Below, piece after piece: positions 55,264 through 64,000 of a DNA stretch of 64,000 nucleotides. How positions within the stretch are numbered: position 1 is the stretch's first letter; each line of letters opens with the position of its first letter. Origin of the DNA: Ciceribacter sp. L1K22 (GTDB lineage: Bacteria; Pseudomonadota; Alphaproteobacteria; Rhizobiales; Rhizobiaceae); contig NZ_JAGFPK010000002.1 in assembly GCF_017599385.1 (NCBI RefSeq), positions 558,001-622,000 of the forward strand. Reading direction: 5' to 3'. The notes under the pieces are model-generated. The model was given only the letters and a program-made list of their open reading frames with translations, searched no databases and was not told the origin of the DNA. The translations under genes and the position numbers were made by a program.

Positions 55264-56136
55264 TCAGTAAGGATCCTTGAGGACCTTACGAAGATAGGCA
55301 CCATAAGCGCTCTTGCCATAAGCTGTGGCAAGAGCCTCCATCTTCGCCTCGTCGATGAAGCCGGAGCGGAAGGCAATTTCTTCGGGGCAGCAGATCTTAA
55401 AGCCTTGGCGACGTTCGAGCGTAGCGACGAAATCGCTCGCGTCACGCAGGCTGTCCGGGGTGCCAGTATCGAGCCAGGCATATCCTCGACCCATCAGCTC
55501 CACATTGAGTTTGCCTCGTTCGAGGTAGGCCTTGTTTACATCCGTGATTTCGAGTTCACCGCGTGGCGAGGGTTTCAAGTTGGCGGCGATCTCCACAACC
55601 TCCGAATCGTAGAAGTAAAGCCCTGTCACCGCCCAGTTGGACTTTGGCGCAACAGGCTTTTCCTCAATCGACAAGGCCTTCATACCGGCGTCGAATTCGA
55701 CAACGCCGTACCGTTCCGGATCATTGACGTGATAAGCAAAGACCGTGGCGCCATCCGGTCGTGAGGCTGCACTCTTCACCAGGTCGGTAATTCCGTGACC
55801 GTAGAAGATATTGTCGCCAAGCACGAGACAGGACGGCGAAGAGCCGACGAAATCCGCACCGATGATAAAGGCCTGCGCCAACCCGTCCGGCGAGGGTTGA
55901 ACGGCATAGGACAAGGAGATGCCGAGCCGCGAACCATCGCCGAGCAGTGCTTCAAAGCTCGGCAGGTCGCGCGGTGTCGAAATGATCAGTATGTCCCGGA
56001 TGCCGGCCAGCATGAGCGTCGACAGGGGATAGAAGATCATCGGCTTGTCGTAGACAGGAATGAGCTGCTTCGACAGGACCGACGTCATCGGATGGAGACG
56101 CGTTCCGCTTCCGCCCGCAAGAATGATGCCCTTCAT
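55264..56136 (-). CDS. rmlA: Glucose-1-phosphate thymidylyltransferase
   Basis: The 290-residue enzyme makes dTDP-glucose, the first step of dTDP-L-rhamnose synthesis. [16 protein letters not shown] is the nucleotide-binding motif, followed by [12 protein letters not shown] and [20 protein letters not shown] and [10 protein letters not shown] complete the family pattern. ATG at 56136 has GGAGAAG upstream. The order rmlA, rmlD, rmlB, rmlC ends with rmlA at the distal end of the leftward cluster. Confidence 0.96.
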   Translation of the reverse strand: MKGIILAGGSGTRLHPMTSVLSKQLIPVYDKPMIFYPLSTLMLAGIRDILIISTPRDLPSFEALLGDGSRLGISLSYAVQPSPDGLAQAFIIGADFVGSSPSCLVLGDNIFYGHGITDLVKSAASRPDGATVFAYHVNDPERYGVVEFDAGMKALSIEEKPVAPKSNWAVTGLYFYDSEVVEIAANLKPSPRGELEITDVNKAYLERGKLNVELMGRGYAWLDTGTPDSLRDASDFVATLERRQGFKICCPEEIAFRSGFIDEAKMEALATAYGKSAYGAYLRKVLKDPY

Positions 56137-56178
56137 GATCTTCTCCGTAAATCCGAACAAACTGGAAGTAATTGGTGG

Positions 56179-57069
56179 TCAGGCAAGCAGCCGTTGGACG
56201 ATGCTCGCCGTGGAAACCTGCCATTGCGGCAGCATGACGCCGTGAGCATCGTGGAGCCGCGAGCAGTCGAGCCGCGAATTGGCCGGCCGCTTCGCCGGTG
56301 TCGGATACTCGCTGGACGGAATGGGGTTCACCTGGGCAAACGGCCCATTAAAGGTTTTGGAAGCCGTGAATATCTCAGTAGCGAACTCCGCCCAACTGGC
56401 CTCGCCCTGCCCGGTCATATGGAACACGCCCCGCAAGCCTGCGCTTCGGTCCGAAATCAGGTTTCTGCCAACCGCGAGAATGCATTCGGCGATATCAAGC
56501 GCCGACGTCGGATTGCCGACCTGGTCAGCCACCACGGACAGTGTGTCCCGGCTTTCGGCGAGCCTCAGCATCGTCTTGAGGAAATTCTTGCCGAACGGAC
56601 TGTAGACCCAGGCGGTCCGAAGAATCGCATAATTGTCGGTAACTTGCTGGATCGCCATTTCTCCGGCGAGCTTCGAACGACCGTAAGCGCCAAGGGGGGC
56701 GACCGGATCATCCTCGCGGTAAGGCGCGGGCTTTGAACCATCGAACACATAATCGGTCGACACATGAACGAGCGGGACGCCGAGTTTGGCCGCTGCCTTG
56801 GCGATCTCCCCAGCGGATATACCATTGATCCGCGTCGCGAGTTCTTCCTCGGTTTCCGCCTGGTCCACCGCGGTATGCGCCGCAGCGGAAATGACGAGAT
56901 CCGGTCGTGTCGCCTGGATGGCGGCAGCCACTCCGTCAGGCTGAGCAAGATCGAGATCCGGACGGCCGATCGCGACGATCTCGATGTCGCCGGCCGCTCC
57001 ACCGCGCTCGATCAAGGAAGTGACCACCTGCCCTTGCAGTCCAGTAACGACAAATCGCAGACGCGTCAT
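56179..57069 (-). CDS. rmlD: dTDP-4-dehydrorhamnose reductase
   Basis: The 296-residue SDR-type reductase makes dTDP-L-rhamnose. [10 protein letters not shown] is the nucleotide motif, [10 protein letters not shown] and [10 protein letters not shown] are family motifs, and the catalytic YGRSK lies within [28 protein letters not shown] fits the usual context. ATG at 57069 overlaps the rmlB stop by four bases (ATGA). It ends 42 bases before rmlA. Confidence 0.94.
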   Translation of the reverse strand: MTRLRFVVTGLQGQVVTSLIERGGAAGDIEIVAIGRPDLDLAQPDGVAAAIQATRPDLVISAAAHTAVDQAETEEELATRINGISAGEIAKAAAKLGVPLVHVSTDYVFDGSKPAPYREDDPVAPLGAYGRSKLAGEMAIQQVTDNYAILRTAWVYSPFGKNFLKTMLRLAESRDTLSVVADQVGNPTSALDIAECILAVGRNLISDRSAGLRGVFHMTGQGEASWAEFATEIFTASKTFNGPFAQVNPIPSSEYPTPAKRPANSRLDCSRLHDAHGVMLPQWQVSTASIVQRLLA

Positions 57070-58130
57070 GCGGTTGCCTTCTTCGGCTCGATCAAACCGA
57101 GACGAGTACCGGAATAGCCTGCGCGCAAAGGCTCCCACCACCAGCGGTTTTCGAGATACCAGGCAGCCGTCTTCTCGATCCCCGTGTCGAAATTCTCCTG
57201 TGCCTTCCAGCCCAGTTCCTCTTCGAGTTTTGTCGCATCGATCGCATAGCGGGCATCATGACCCGGACGATCGGTCACATGGGTGATGAGGCGTGCATGG
57301 GGCGCGCCGGCGGGATGGAGCTTGTCCATCAAGGCGCAGATCCGCTCCACCACATCAATATTGCGGCGCTCGTTGCGGCCGCCGACATTGTAGGTCTCGC
57401 CTATCCGACCGCGTTCAGCGATCAGATCCAGTGCGCGCGCGTGATCCTCGACATAGAGCCAGTCGCGAATATTTGTTCCGTTGCCGTAGACCGGCAACGG
57501 CTTGCCATCCAGGGCATTCAGGATCATCAGGGGAATGAGCTTTTCCGGGAAGTGGTAGGGGCCGTAGTTGTTCGAGCAATTCGATACAACGACCGGAAGC
57601 CCATAGGTCCGCTCCCACGCCTTGGCCAAGTGGTCGGACGATGCCTTTGAAGCGGAATACGGCGAACTGGGATCGTAGGGCGTTTGCTCGGTGAAGAGCC
57701 CCTCCTCACCCAGCGAACCATAGACCTCATCCGTGGAGACGTGCAGGAACCGGAAGGCCTCACGCTCGTCCATCGGCAACGCCGACCAGTAGGTCCGCGC
57801 GCATTCCAGCATGTTGAAGGTACCGATCACATTCGTCTCGACGAAATCCCTCGCACCGGTGATCGAACGGTCGACGTGACTTTCGGCCGCCAGATGCATC
57901 ACCCGCTGAGGTTTGAAGCTTTCGAAAGCTTCCACAATCGCCGTACGATCGCAGATATCCGCTTTCAGGAAACGATGGTTCTGCTGGTTATCGACCGCCT
58001 TCAGCGAAGTCAGGGTTCCGGCATAGGTGAGCTTGTCGACGGTCAGGACCTCGTAGCCCTTCTCCAGCACCAGATAGCGAACGACAGCCGAGCCGATGAA
58101 CCCAGCTCCTCCGGTTACCAATACACGCAT
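57066..58130 (-). CDS. rmlB: dTDP-glucose 4,6-dehydratase
   Basis: The 354-residue extended SDR has [12 protein letters not shown] for NAD binding, [15 protein letters not shown]-type STDEVYGSL, and catalytic [10 protein letters not shown]. Length and motifs match RmlB. It makes dTDP-4-keto-6-deoxyglucose from the RmlA product. Its stop overlaps the rmlD start by four bases; the start is 23 bases downstream of rmlC. Confidence 0.97.
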   Translation of the reverse strand: MRVLVTGGAGFIGSAVVRYLVLEKGYEVLTVDKLTYAGTLTSLKAVDNQQNHRFLKADICDRTAIVEAFESFKPQRVMHLAAESHVDRSITGARDFVETNVIGTFNMLECARTYWSALPMDEREAFRFLHVSTDEVYGSLGEEGLFTEQTPYDPSSPYSASKASSDHLAKAWERTYGLPVVVSNCSNNYGPYHFPEKLIPLMILNALDGKPLPVYGNGTNIRDWLYVEDHARALDLIAERGRIGETYNVGGRNERRNIDVVERICALMDKLHPAGAPHARLITHVTDRPGHDARYAIDATKLEEELGWKAQENFDTGIEKTAAWYLENRWWWEPLRAGYSGTRLGLIEPKKATA

Positions 58131-58153
58131 GGTCTTCTGTCCTTTCGCCCGCT

Positions 58154-58726
58154 TCAGCCGGCTGCCGATGAAAATGTGAATGCGGTTTCGAGATCGCGCA
58201 GCTTCGGTTGCTGGTTGTCCTTTGCAGACAGGACCGCCTTGTCCGGCGCGACCGGCCAGGCGATCGCAAGGTCGGGATCGTCAAAGGCAAGGCCGCGATC
58301 ATGCTCGGGACTATAATAGTCAGTGACCTTATAGCTGACCTTGGTGTCCGGCTGCAGCGTGCAGAAGCCATGCGCGAAGCCGGGCGGAACCCAAAGCATG
58401 CATCCGTTTTCAGCCGACAATTCCGCTCCCACATGGCGGCCGTATGTGGGGGAGCCGACGCGGATATCGACCGCCACGTCGAGGATCGCTCCCGCGATAC
58501 AGGACACGAGTTTGCCCTGCGCTCGGGGCTCAAGCTGGAAATGCAGACCCCGGATCGTTCCAGGATCCGCCGAGAGCGACTGGTTGTCCTGCACGAACTC
58601 GAACGGACCCACCATCTCCTCGAACAGGCTCTTTCGGAAGGTCTCCATGAAATAGCCCCGTGCGTCGCCGAACTTCTTCGGCGTCAGGAGCACGACTTCA
58701 GGTATCTCCAGTCTTTCGAACTGCAT
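58154..58726 (-). CDS. rmlC: dTDP-4-dehydrorhamnose 3,5-epimerase
   Basis: The 190-residue cupin-type epimerase has GTIRGLHFQ with the catalytic histidine, [18 protein letters not shown] and [14 protein letters not shown]. The third step of dTDP-rhamnose synthesis. Two ATG codons, 58735 and 58726, lie in frame; the second gives the usual [10 protein letters not shown] start. A much longer upstream frame is a shadow. Confidence 0.95.
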   Translation of the reverse strand: MQFERLEIPEVVLLTPKKFGDARGYFMETFRKSLFEEMVGPFEFVQDNQSLSADPGTIRGLHFQLEPRAQGKLVSCIAGAILDVAVDIRVGSPTYGRHVGAELSAENGCMLWVPPGFAHGFCTLQPDTKVSYKVTDYYSPEHDRGLAFDDPDLAIAWPVAPDKAVLSAKDNQQPKLRDLETAFTFSSAAG

Positions 58727-58757
58727 GCTATTCATCCATCTATAGGCCAAGACCCGT

Positions 58758-59642
58758 TTAAGAAATTGCCTTCTGGGAAGCGACGGCGTCGATTGGCGAT
58801 GACCAGCGCTTGCCGCGTCCACTGCGGACGATCGTAGAGACCCCCGGCGACTTGAACACCGGCAGGCAGAAGCGTCGGGCGAAGAGCAACAGGCTGCGGA
58901 TATGCGCGCGGCCGGCAAAACTCAGCGGGCTCGCAGCACTCTGTCGTTGGTGATCATGCACGAGCGCAAAACCCGGAAAATAGACCACTCGGCGACCGCT
59001 CATCCAGATCCGCGCGCAGAGATCGACATCTTCCATGTAGAGGAAATAGCTCTCTTCCATGCCGCCAAGGCGCGCAAAGAGATCGCGCCGGATGATGAAG
59101 CCGGTGCCCATTACCCATTCGGCATCGAACGGACGACCCTTGTCCGTCTCTTCCACCATAAGGTGACGATCGACGCGCTTCGGCATCATGCCCTCGAGGC
59201 CCTTAAGCCGCCGCATCGCGATGTCGAGGATGGAATAGAAGCGACGCGCGCCGTACTGTCGGCTACCGTCAGGATTGACAAGATCGAGGCCTGCAAGCCC
59301 GATATCATGCATTTCGTCGAGCTGATCGAGCACCGGCGTCACGGTGTCCGAATCGAAATAGGTATCCGGATTGAGCACAAGCAGGTAGTCAGCATCGATA
59401 CCTTCGGCGCCGAAATTGACGCCCGCGCCGAAGCCGCCGTTCACAGGCGATACCTTGATGCGGATATCCGGCATCGCCGCCGCCATTTTCTCGACCGAAT
59501 CGTCACCCGAGCGGTTGTCCACTACGGTGATGTTGTCGGGGCCGGCAATGCCGCGCTTGCGAAGGGATCCGACGCTTCGGATCGTCAACGCCGGCGTGCG
59601 GAAGTTGACGAGAATGACGTGCAGTCTTTGTCTCTCGGCCAT
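58758..59642 (-). CDS. Glycosyltransferase family 2, rhamnosyltransferase-like
   Basis: The 294-residue GT-A enzyme has VILVNFRTPALTIRSV at the start, VVDNRSGDDSV, the metal-binding LNPDTYFDSD, and FDAEWVMGTGFIIRR. The pattern resembles rhamnosyltransferases (WbbL-type). It directly follows the rhamnose genes in the cluster, so rhamnose transfer to a surface polysaccharide is likely. Acceptor unknown. Confidence 0.88.
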   Translation of the reverse strand: MAERQRLHVILVNFRTPALTIRSVGSLRKRGIAGPDNITVVDNRSGDDSVEKMAAAMPDIRIKVSPVNGGFGAGVNFGAEGIDADYLLVLNPDTYFDSDTVTPVLDQLDEMHDIGLAGLDLVNPDGSRQYGARRFYSILDIAMRRLKGLEGMMPKRVDRHLMVEETDKGRPFDAEWVMGTGFIIRRDLFARLGGMEESYFLYMEDVDLCARIWMSGRRVVYFPGFALVHDHQRQSAASPLSFAGRAHIRSLLLFARRFCLPVFKSPGVSTIVRSGRGKRWSSPIDAVASQKAIS

Positions 59643-59673
59643 AGCTCTGTCCTCAGGTTACGATACGGTTGCT

Positions 59674-60699
59674 TCATGCCGCCGTATCCTTCACGAGTTG
59701 CCAGAGGCGCTGCGCCGAACTATCCCAATCGAAGTCCTCACGTCTTCGTCGACCGCCTGCTATCAATCGCATTCTCAGGTCCTCGTCGGATGTGATCCGA
59801 TCCAGACCCTGTTTTATCTCCTCCACGGATTCAGGGTTGACCAGTAGGGCGCCCTCCCCGGCGACCTCCGGCATTGCTGAGACGTTCGATGTCAGGACCG
59901 GCACACCGCAGGCATAGGCCTCGACGATCGGCAGTCCGAAACCTTCGAACAGTGAGACATAGGCTACAGCCAATGCACCACGGTAGAATGACGGAATCTC
60001 TTCCGAAGGCAACCTTCCGGCAAAAACAACATCCGAGCCGACGGAGAGATTATCGGCAAGTGTGGCAAGTTCATCGTTGCGCTTGCCGGTCAGAACAAGC
60101 TTGATGCCTCGGGAAGGCAAAGTTGAGGCAGCGAATGCCTTTATGAGCCGGTCGAGATTCTTGTAGGATCGATGATTTCCACCGTAGAAAACATAGGGAT
60201 ATCCCGGCTGGTGGACCGGTCCTGCCTCATTGAAACAGGATTCGTAGCCATTGTAGACGAGATGCACCTTCTCCGCCGGCATGCCCGACCACTCGAGAAA
60301 CTCCTGCCGCGTGAACTCCGAAACGCAGATAACGGCGCTGCAGCGCCGGTAAAGCGGCTTGTAGACGAGATCATAGTAGGCCCGCTTGGCAGCACCATAG
60401 AACCGGCGATGCGTCAGGTCGTGGACGATGACGACCGACGGCAGACGCGAGAACACCGGTGGCACGAAACCTGCGCTGTAGAAAACGCCCCTGCTGCCGC
60501 GCCCCATCAGCGCACCACTGATCGCAAGCGGCGATAACGGCGAGCCGATGCGTCCGCCGACGCCGATATCGACGATCCGCATATTGGCAGGCAGCCGCGC
60601 CTCCAGTTCAGTCTGAACCTTGCCGATCCCCGTTTCGACCGGCCAACGGCGGTCGGCAAAGATCGTTACGGTCTTGCTATCGGTTTCACCAGAATGCAC
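59674..60699 (-). CDS. Glycosyltransferase family 4
   Basis: The 341-residue GT-B enzyme has the C-terminal motif SLFEGFGLPIVEAYACGVPV, with the E-x7-E of GT4 donors, and FYGGNHRSYKNL in the linker. The start is GTG at 60699, with AAGGA seven bases upstream; an ATG at 60703 is in another frame. It transfers a sugar in the polysaccharide pathway. Sugar unknown. Confidence 0.87.
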   Translation of the reverse strand: MHSGETDSKTVTIFADRRWPVETGIGKVQTELEARLPANMRIVDIGVGGRIGSPLSPLAISGALMGRGSRGVFYSAGFVPPVFSRLPSVVIVHDLTHRRFYGAAKRAYYDLVYKPLYRRCSAVICVSEFTRQEFLEWSGMPAEKVHLVYNGYESCFNEAGPVHQPGYPYVFYGGNHRSYKNLDRLIKAFAASTLPSRGIKLVLTGKRNDELATLADNLSVGSDVVFAGRLPSEEIPSFYRGALAVAYVSLFEGFGLPIVEAYACGVPVLTSNVSAMPEVAGEGALLVNPESVEEIKQGLDRITSDEDLRMRLIAGGRRRREDFDWDSSAQRLWQLVKDTAA

Positions 60700-60744
60700 G
60701 CATTATTCCTTTGCTCTTTCCTGCCGTCAGAATGAACCTGCACA

Positions 60745-62763
60745 TCAGGATGGACTGCCGAGCAGCGCGCTCCGGAAGGCCGGGACGAGACGCTTGTTGC
60801 CGAATTCGTTGAGATGGTTGTCGTCGTAAAACAGCGGATGGCCGCCCGGTGCTGCCTCGCAACTTCCGCCCGGCGGGCAGAAGGCTTCGAAACTGTCGAT
60901 CGGGGTGATGCCGCAATCCTCGGCCAGGCGGTCGATCAACCGGTTGGCTTTGCGGAACGTCGAGTCATATGCGGTCCGAGAGAACTGCACGGCCGGCGCC
61001 TTGCCCGTCCACATCAGCGAATAGGCGACATGCCGCGGCAGATAGCTTCCCGGCGCCGGAACCGGCCGCAGCATGAAGACTTTCCGGTAACGGCTGGCTC
61101 CGCAGGCGAAGGTGCCACGGCCATTCTCGACCGGCGTTCCGAAATCCAGCCGCGGCTGCAGCACTTCGTCGAAGCTTGCCACCTGAGCGGCCATGAAATC
61201 GTTCGTCAGCGTCTCCGGGCCGTAGTCGGCGCGGTTGACGATCACGAGCGGGATCGACGGATCCTCCGTCTTCAACCGCTTGAAGACAAGCCGGTTGAAG
61301 ATGCCGCATTCGACGCTTTTATAGCTTCCGACACCAACCATGGAGGGGCATCCGGAAAGGGCGAACACGCGAACCGATCCATGCCCCGCGAGCGCCTCAA
61401 CCAGTCCGGTCGCGACCGCATCGGCGTGGCTGTCCCCCATAAGGAAGGCTTTAACGGGTCCTGTGCCCAGAACGCAGTCAGCCAGAGCCCGCCCATCCGA
61501 GCTATCGGAAAGGCAATTCGAGCGAGATGGATTCATCTCTGCTGCGGCCCCGTCAGCAAGCACAATTTCAGGCGAAACCCTCGCCGGCATGCCGCCGCTA
61601 CGACTGACGGCAACTCCTGAGAGGATTGGGATTCCGATGAGAACGGCAGCCAATGCCGTCTTGGAAACACCCCCGCCCCGGCGGAAGAAGTTCTGCGCCG
61701 GCACTTCGACGAGCGTGTACGACAAAAATCCGAGAAGCACGGACAGACCCAGACCCACGACGATCCATCGTGGATCCTGGATCACCTCGCCGAACCGCAT
61801 CATCACCGCGACCGGCCAGTGCCACAGATAGATGGAGTAGGACCACAGTCCGAGATAGTGGATAGGCACGAAACGGCCAGCGACGCCGCTGACATGACCG
61901 GAGCCGATCACCAGCGCGGCGCCGAGCGTCGGCAAAAGCGCGTAGGCGTTCGGCCACGCACCATCATGGAGCACCACCATCGAAAGCAGTAGCGCAAGCC
62001 CGCCGTAGAGCGCTGCTTTCGCCAGAAAGGCATTACGCAGGATCGTCTCGCGATGCACGGCGAGAAGGCCGCCGAGCAGCATCTCCCAGGCGCGCGTCGG
62101 CAGGAGGAAGAAGGCAGCGGACGGCTTCCAACCTGATGCGTAGATGCAGAGCCCCAGCGACAGCAGGAAACCCGCCCAGAGCAGCGGCGTCCGGATCCGG
62201 CGGAGGAGAGCCACCTTTTCGACCACCAGCAGCGCGATCGGATAGATCATGTAGAACTGCCACTCGACCGATAGCGACCAAGTGTGGAGCAGCATCTTGT
62301 ATTCGGAGCCGGTGTTGAAATAGCCCTCCTGCTGCCAGAACACGACATTTGAGTAGAACAGCGCTGCGGCGAAGATCTGGTTGCCGATGCGCTCGTAATC
62401 GAACGGCGGGATGAGAAAATAGCCGCCAACGAGAACGACGGCGCAGAGGGTGGCCAACGCCGGATAGATGCGGGTGAAGCGGGCCCTGTAGAAGCTCCAG
62501 AGCGTAAAGCTCCGCCGGTTAAGACCGGAGAATATGATCGTCGTCATCAGGTAGCCCGAGATGACGAAGAAGACGTCGACACCGATAAAGCCGAAATCGA
62601 AGCCGGCAACCTGAAAGTGGAAAAGGACGACGATCGTCACCGCCAGCGCGCGCAAGGCGTTGATCGAATGATCGAACCCGTCGCGGGCAGGAATGAAAAT
62701 CCCCGACAGCATTGGCGTCGCCATGCCGTCCCTGAGAAGCAGAGAACCCGACTTTGCGTTCAT
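60745..62763 (-). CDS. Acyltransferase family 3 with SGNH domain (OafA-like O-antigen acetylase)
   Basis: The 672-residue protein has about ten membrane helices of the acyltransferase-3 family (INALRALAVTIVVLFHF, with the histidine of the active site; FFVISGYLMT; FYRARFTRIYPA). The C-terminal SGNH-type domain has GDSHAD and DDNHLN. Such proteins O-acetylate surface polysaccharides. ATG at 62763 with AAGGT upstream; longer and shorter starts exist. It overlaps no gene and lies 45 bases from the next. Confidence 0.9.
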   Translation of the reverse strand: MNAKSGSLLLRDGMATPMLSGIFIPARDGFDHSINALRALAVTIVVLFHFQVAGFDFGFIGVDVFFVISGYLMTTIIFSGLNRRSFTLWSFYRARFTRIYPALATLCAVVLVGGYFLIPPFDYERIGNQIFAAALFYSNVVFWQQEGYFNTGSEYKMLLHTWSLSVEWQFYMIYPIALLVVEKVALLRRIRTPLLWAGFLLSLGLCIYASGWKPSAAFFLLPTRAWEMLLGGLLAVHRETILRNAFLAKAALYGGLALLLSMVVLHDGAWPNAYALLPTLGAALVIGSGHVSGVAGRFVPIHYLGLWSYSIYLWHWPVAVMMRFGEVIQDPRWIVVGLGLSVLLGFLSYTLVEVPAQNFFRRGGGVSKTALAAVLIGIPILSGVAVSRSGGMPARVSPEIVLADGAAAEMNPSRSNCLSDSSDGRALADCVLGTGPVKAFLMGDSHADAVATGLVEALAGHGSVRVFALSGCPSMVGVGSYKSVECGIFNRLVFKRLKTEDPSIPLVIVNRADYGPETLTNDFMAAQVASFDEVLQPRLDFGTPVENGRGTFACGASRYRKVFMLRPVPAPGSYLPRHVAYSLMWTGKAPAVQFSRTAYDSTFRKANRLIDRLAEDCGITPIDSFEAFCPPGGSCEAAPGGHPLFYDDNHLNEFGNKRLVPAFRSALLGSPS

Positions 62764-62807
62764 CGCAAGACCTACCTTCCCCTTCAGCGGCAAAACGCCA
62801 GAAACGG

Positions 62808-63656
62808 TCAATTCAGTCTGTCGGCCCACCCCCGCAGGCGCTCGCGAAACGCGCTCGCCCGGTAACGCGCCTGCCCGACATGCCCCTTGGCAAGCGACGC
62901 AGCAGCGCCGACCAGAGGGCGTCCGGCCATATAGGCAACGAACCAGATGGGGTAACCTTCCATGCGCATGACACGGCCAAAGCCGCGATTGTAGCGGCGG
63001 CCCCGATCGAAGGCCGCCTGATCGAAGACCGCCAGCGGCTCGGGATGCATGATCCGCAGCGCCGGATCATAAAGACCTTTGGCGCCCTTGCGCAGCGCCC
63101 TCAAAAGCAGTTCGGTCTCTTCACCCGCACCCCAGATGGTGCCGGAGCCGACACCGAGATCTTCGTTGAAGAGACCAGCGGCACGGAGCGTGCTCGCGCG
63201 ATAGAAGGTGGTGTAGGAGGTCTGACTGGTCCAGATGTTGAACCGGTCGATGACATGCGGCTCCGTCCCCCAGCGTCCCTGTGAAGGCACGCCGGCCGGC
63301 GTGATGCTCATGCCGGTATAAACACCGAGATCGGGATCGCCCTCGAACGCCGCGCGCACGCGCTCCAGCGTATCGGGGGGATAGATGCAGTCATCGTCAG
63401 GAAAGGCGACGATCTCGCCCGTGATGTGCGCAAGCCCGAGATTACGCCCCCGGGACAGCCCTTTGCGGGGATCGCGGAGGTAAAGCACAGAGAGACGCCC
63501 CTCGAACGCCTTCACCGCCGTTTCCGTGTCATCGTCAGCACTCTGATCGACAATGATGATCTGCGACGCCTGAACGGACTGTATTTCCAGCGATTCCAGA
63601 AGCTCCCGGATCTGCCGGGACCTGTTCATCGTAGAAGTTACAAGCGATATATTCAA
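62808..63656 (-). CDS. Glycosyltransferase family 2
   Basis: The 282-residue GT-A enzyme begins ISLVTSTMNRSRQIRELLESL, with IIVDQSADDDT, the acidic FPDDDCIYPPDT and WGAGEETELL. The start is TTG at 63656, as the family needs the ISLV strand that the next ATG would remove. The Shine-Dalgarno is weak. Donor and acceptor unknown; the cluster suggests polysaccharide assembly. Confidence 0.82.
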   Translation of the reverse strand: MNISLVTSTMNRSRQIRELLESLEIQSVQASQIIIVDQSADDDTETAVKAFEGRLSVLYLRDPRKGLSRGRNLGLAHITGEIVAFPDDDCIYPPDTLERVRAAFEGDPDLGVYTGMSITPAGVPSQGRWGTEPHVIDRFNIWTSQTSYTTFYRASTLRAAGLFNEDLGVGSGTIWGAGEETELLLRALRKGAKGLYDPALRIMHPEPLAVFDQAAFDRGRRYNRGFGRVMRMEGYPIWFVAYMAGRPLVGAAASLAKGHVGQARYRASAFRERLRGWADRLN

Positions 63657-63796
63657 TCAACACCCTGCCGTCGATGGTTTATCCACCAATGGCTCCATCA
63701 GAACTCGACACGTTAGCAGTTTATCAACCCCTTTCGGCGCCGCAAGAAAATTCTTTTGCGATGCAACATAAGAAGAAATATTAATTTTAATATGTT

Positions 63797-64000
63797 TCAG
63801 CTTTTTGAAAGACTTCTGGAGCGAATGGCCTGAATTATCATTGTCCGCTCATCCTTGTTGAGAAGAAGCAGCACATAGACACCGGTCCAGACAAGGCACA
63901 GAAGCTTCAGCGGCATGTAAAATTCGATCTCCCGGAAAAACAGCTCAAAGACGGAGACCGGCAAAAGAGCGGGCAAAGCCAAGGCAAGGTTTTTCCAGTA
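63797..64000 (-). CDS. Membrane protein, C-terminal end (cut by window edge)
   Basis: The frame is open to the right edge, so the visible 67 residues are the C-terminus. Two hydrophobic segments are seen (ALPALLPVSVF and LKLLCLVWTGVYVLLLLN) with a basic tail RSRSLSKS. Position in a polysaccharide cluster suggests a flippase- or polymerase-type protein (Wzx/Wzy class), but the fragment is too short to assign. Confidence 0.45.
   Translation of the reverse strand, partial: YWKNLALALPALLPVSVFELFFREIEFYMPLKLLCLVWTGVYVLLLLNKDERTMIIQAIRSRSLSKS

Overview
The window reads as a high-GC alphaproteobacterial genome, most likely Rhizobiaceae (Ensifer/Sinorhizobium, Rhizobium, Shinella or a close relative). 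The signs are a pccB/pccA/bhbA propionate locus with a divergent PccR-type regulator, a PutA without a DNA-binding domain next to an Lrp-type PutR, several Ku genes with a LigD, and a purine-type catabolic island with a BMP-family ABC importer. No tRNA, rRNA, CRISPR array, transposase or insertion sequence was seen. The assignment is inferred from gene content and is not placed to species.

Layout. (1) 1-18213: a catabolic island for a nucleobase-like, N-heterocyclic compound. A BMP/ATPase/permease importer is read leftward. A long rightward operon encodes an acylphosphatase-like small protein, a stand-alone Rieske protein, a GST, adenine deaminase, a LysR regulator, a two-subunit ThDP decarboxylase-like enzyme, a GMC oxidoreductase, an amidohydrolase/deaminase, a Rieske-less oxygenase, a xanthine-dehydrogenase-type hydroxylase (FAD-Mo fusion plus a 2Fe-2S subunit) and an aldehyde dehydrogenase. 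The oxygenase half lacks the [2Fe-2S] cluster-binding part, and the Rieske half (with a GST next to it) is a separate gene. This resembles the GST-dependent NdmCDE methylxanthine N-demethylase arrangement and is the most exciting observation here. (2) 18221-22213: a lipoprotein alpha/beta hydrolase, then a cobalamin riboswitch upstream of a glycine-betaine-demethylase-like Rieske oxygenase and its reductase. (3) 22224-25940: ligase-associated ATP-dependent DNA ligase and exonuclease, and a 3-hydroxyisobutyryl-CoA hydrolase-like gene. (4) 26016-37387: pccR, then pccB, a nu-class GST, two tandem unknown paralogues, an HXXEE membrane protein, pccA, bhbA (methylmalonyl-CoA mutase) and a GMC oxidoreductase. 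(5) 37446-41620: Ku, LigD, Ku (non-homologous end joining). (6) 41683-48281: a membrane sensor fused to a DnaQ-type exonuclease, a small membrane protein, a cNMP/CBS/DUF294 protein, and a sodium/solute symporter with its DUF4212 partner. (7) 48282-49252: about 1 kb of hairpin-rich non-coding DNA. (8) 49322-54431: putA, putR and an SDR. (9) 54603-55245: two small orphan genes. (10) 55264-64000: a surface-polysaccharide cluster read leftward (rmlA, rmlD, rmlB, rmlC, three glycosyltransferases, an acyltransferase and a truncated membrane protein).

How the parts may work together. Regions 4, 5, 8 and 10 are recognisable metabolic or repair modules. Propionyl-CoA is carboxylated by PccAB and isomerised by B12-dependent BhbA, while the betaine demethylase genes are under B12 riboswitch control, so the window contains two separate links to cobalamin. 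In region 1 the importer, two deaminases, the molybdenum hydroxylase and the split oxygenase fit uptake and oxidative breakdown of a modified purine or similar ring. The ThDP enzyme, GMC enzyme and aldehyde dehydrogenase suggest that a side chain or ring-cleavage product is also processed. The true substrate cannot be read from sequence.
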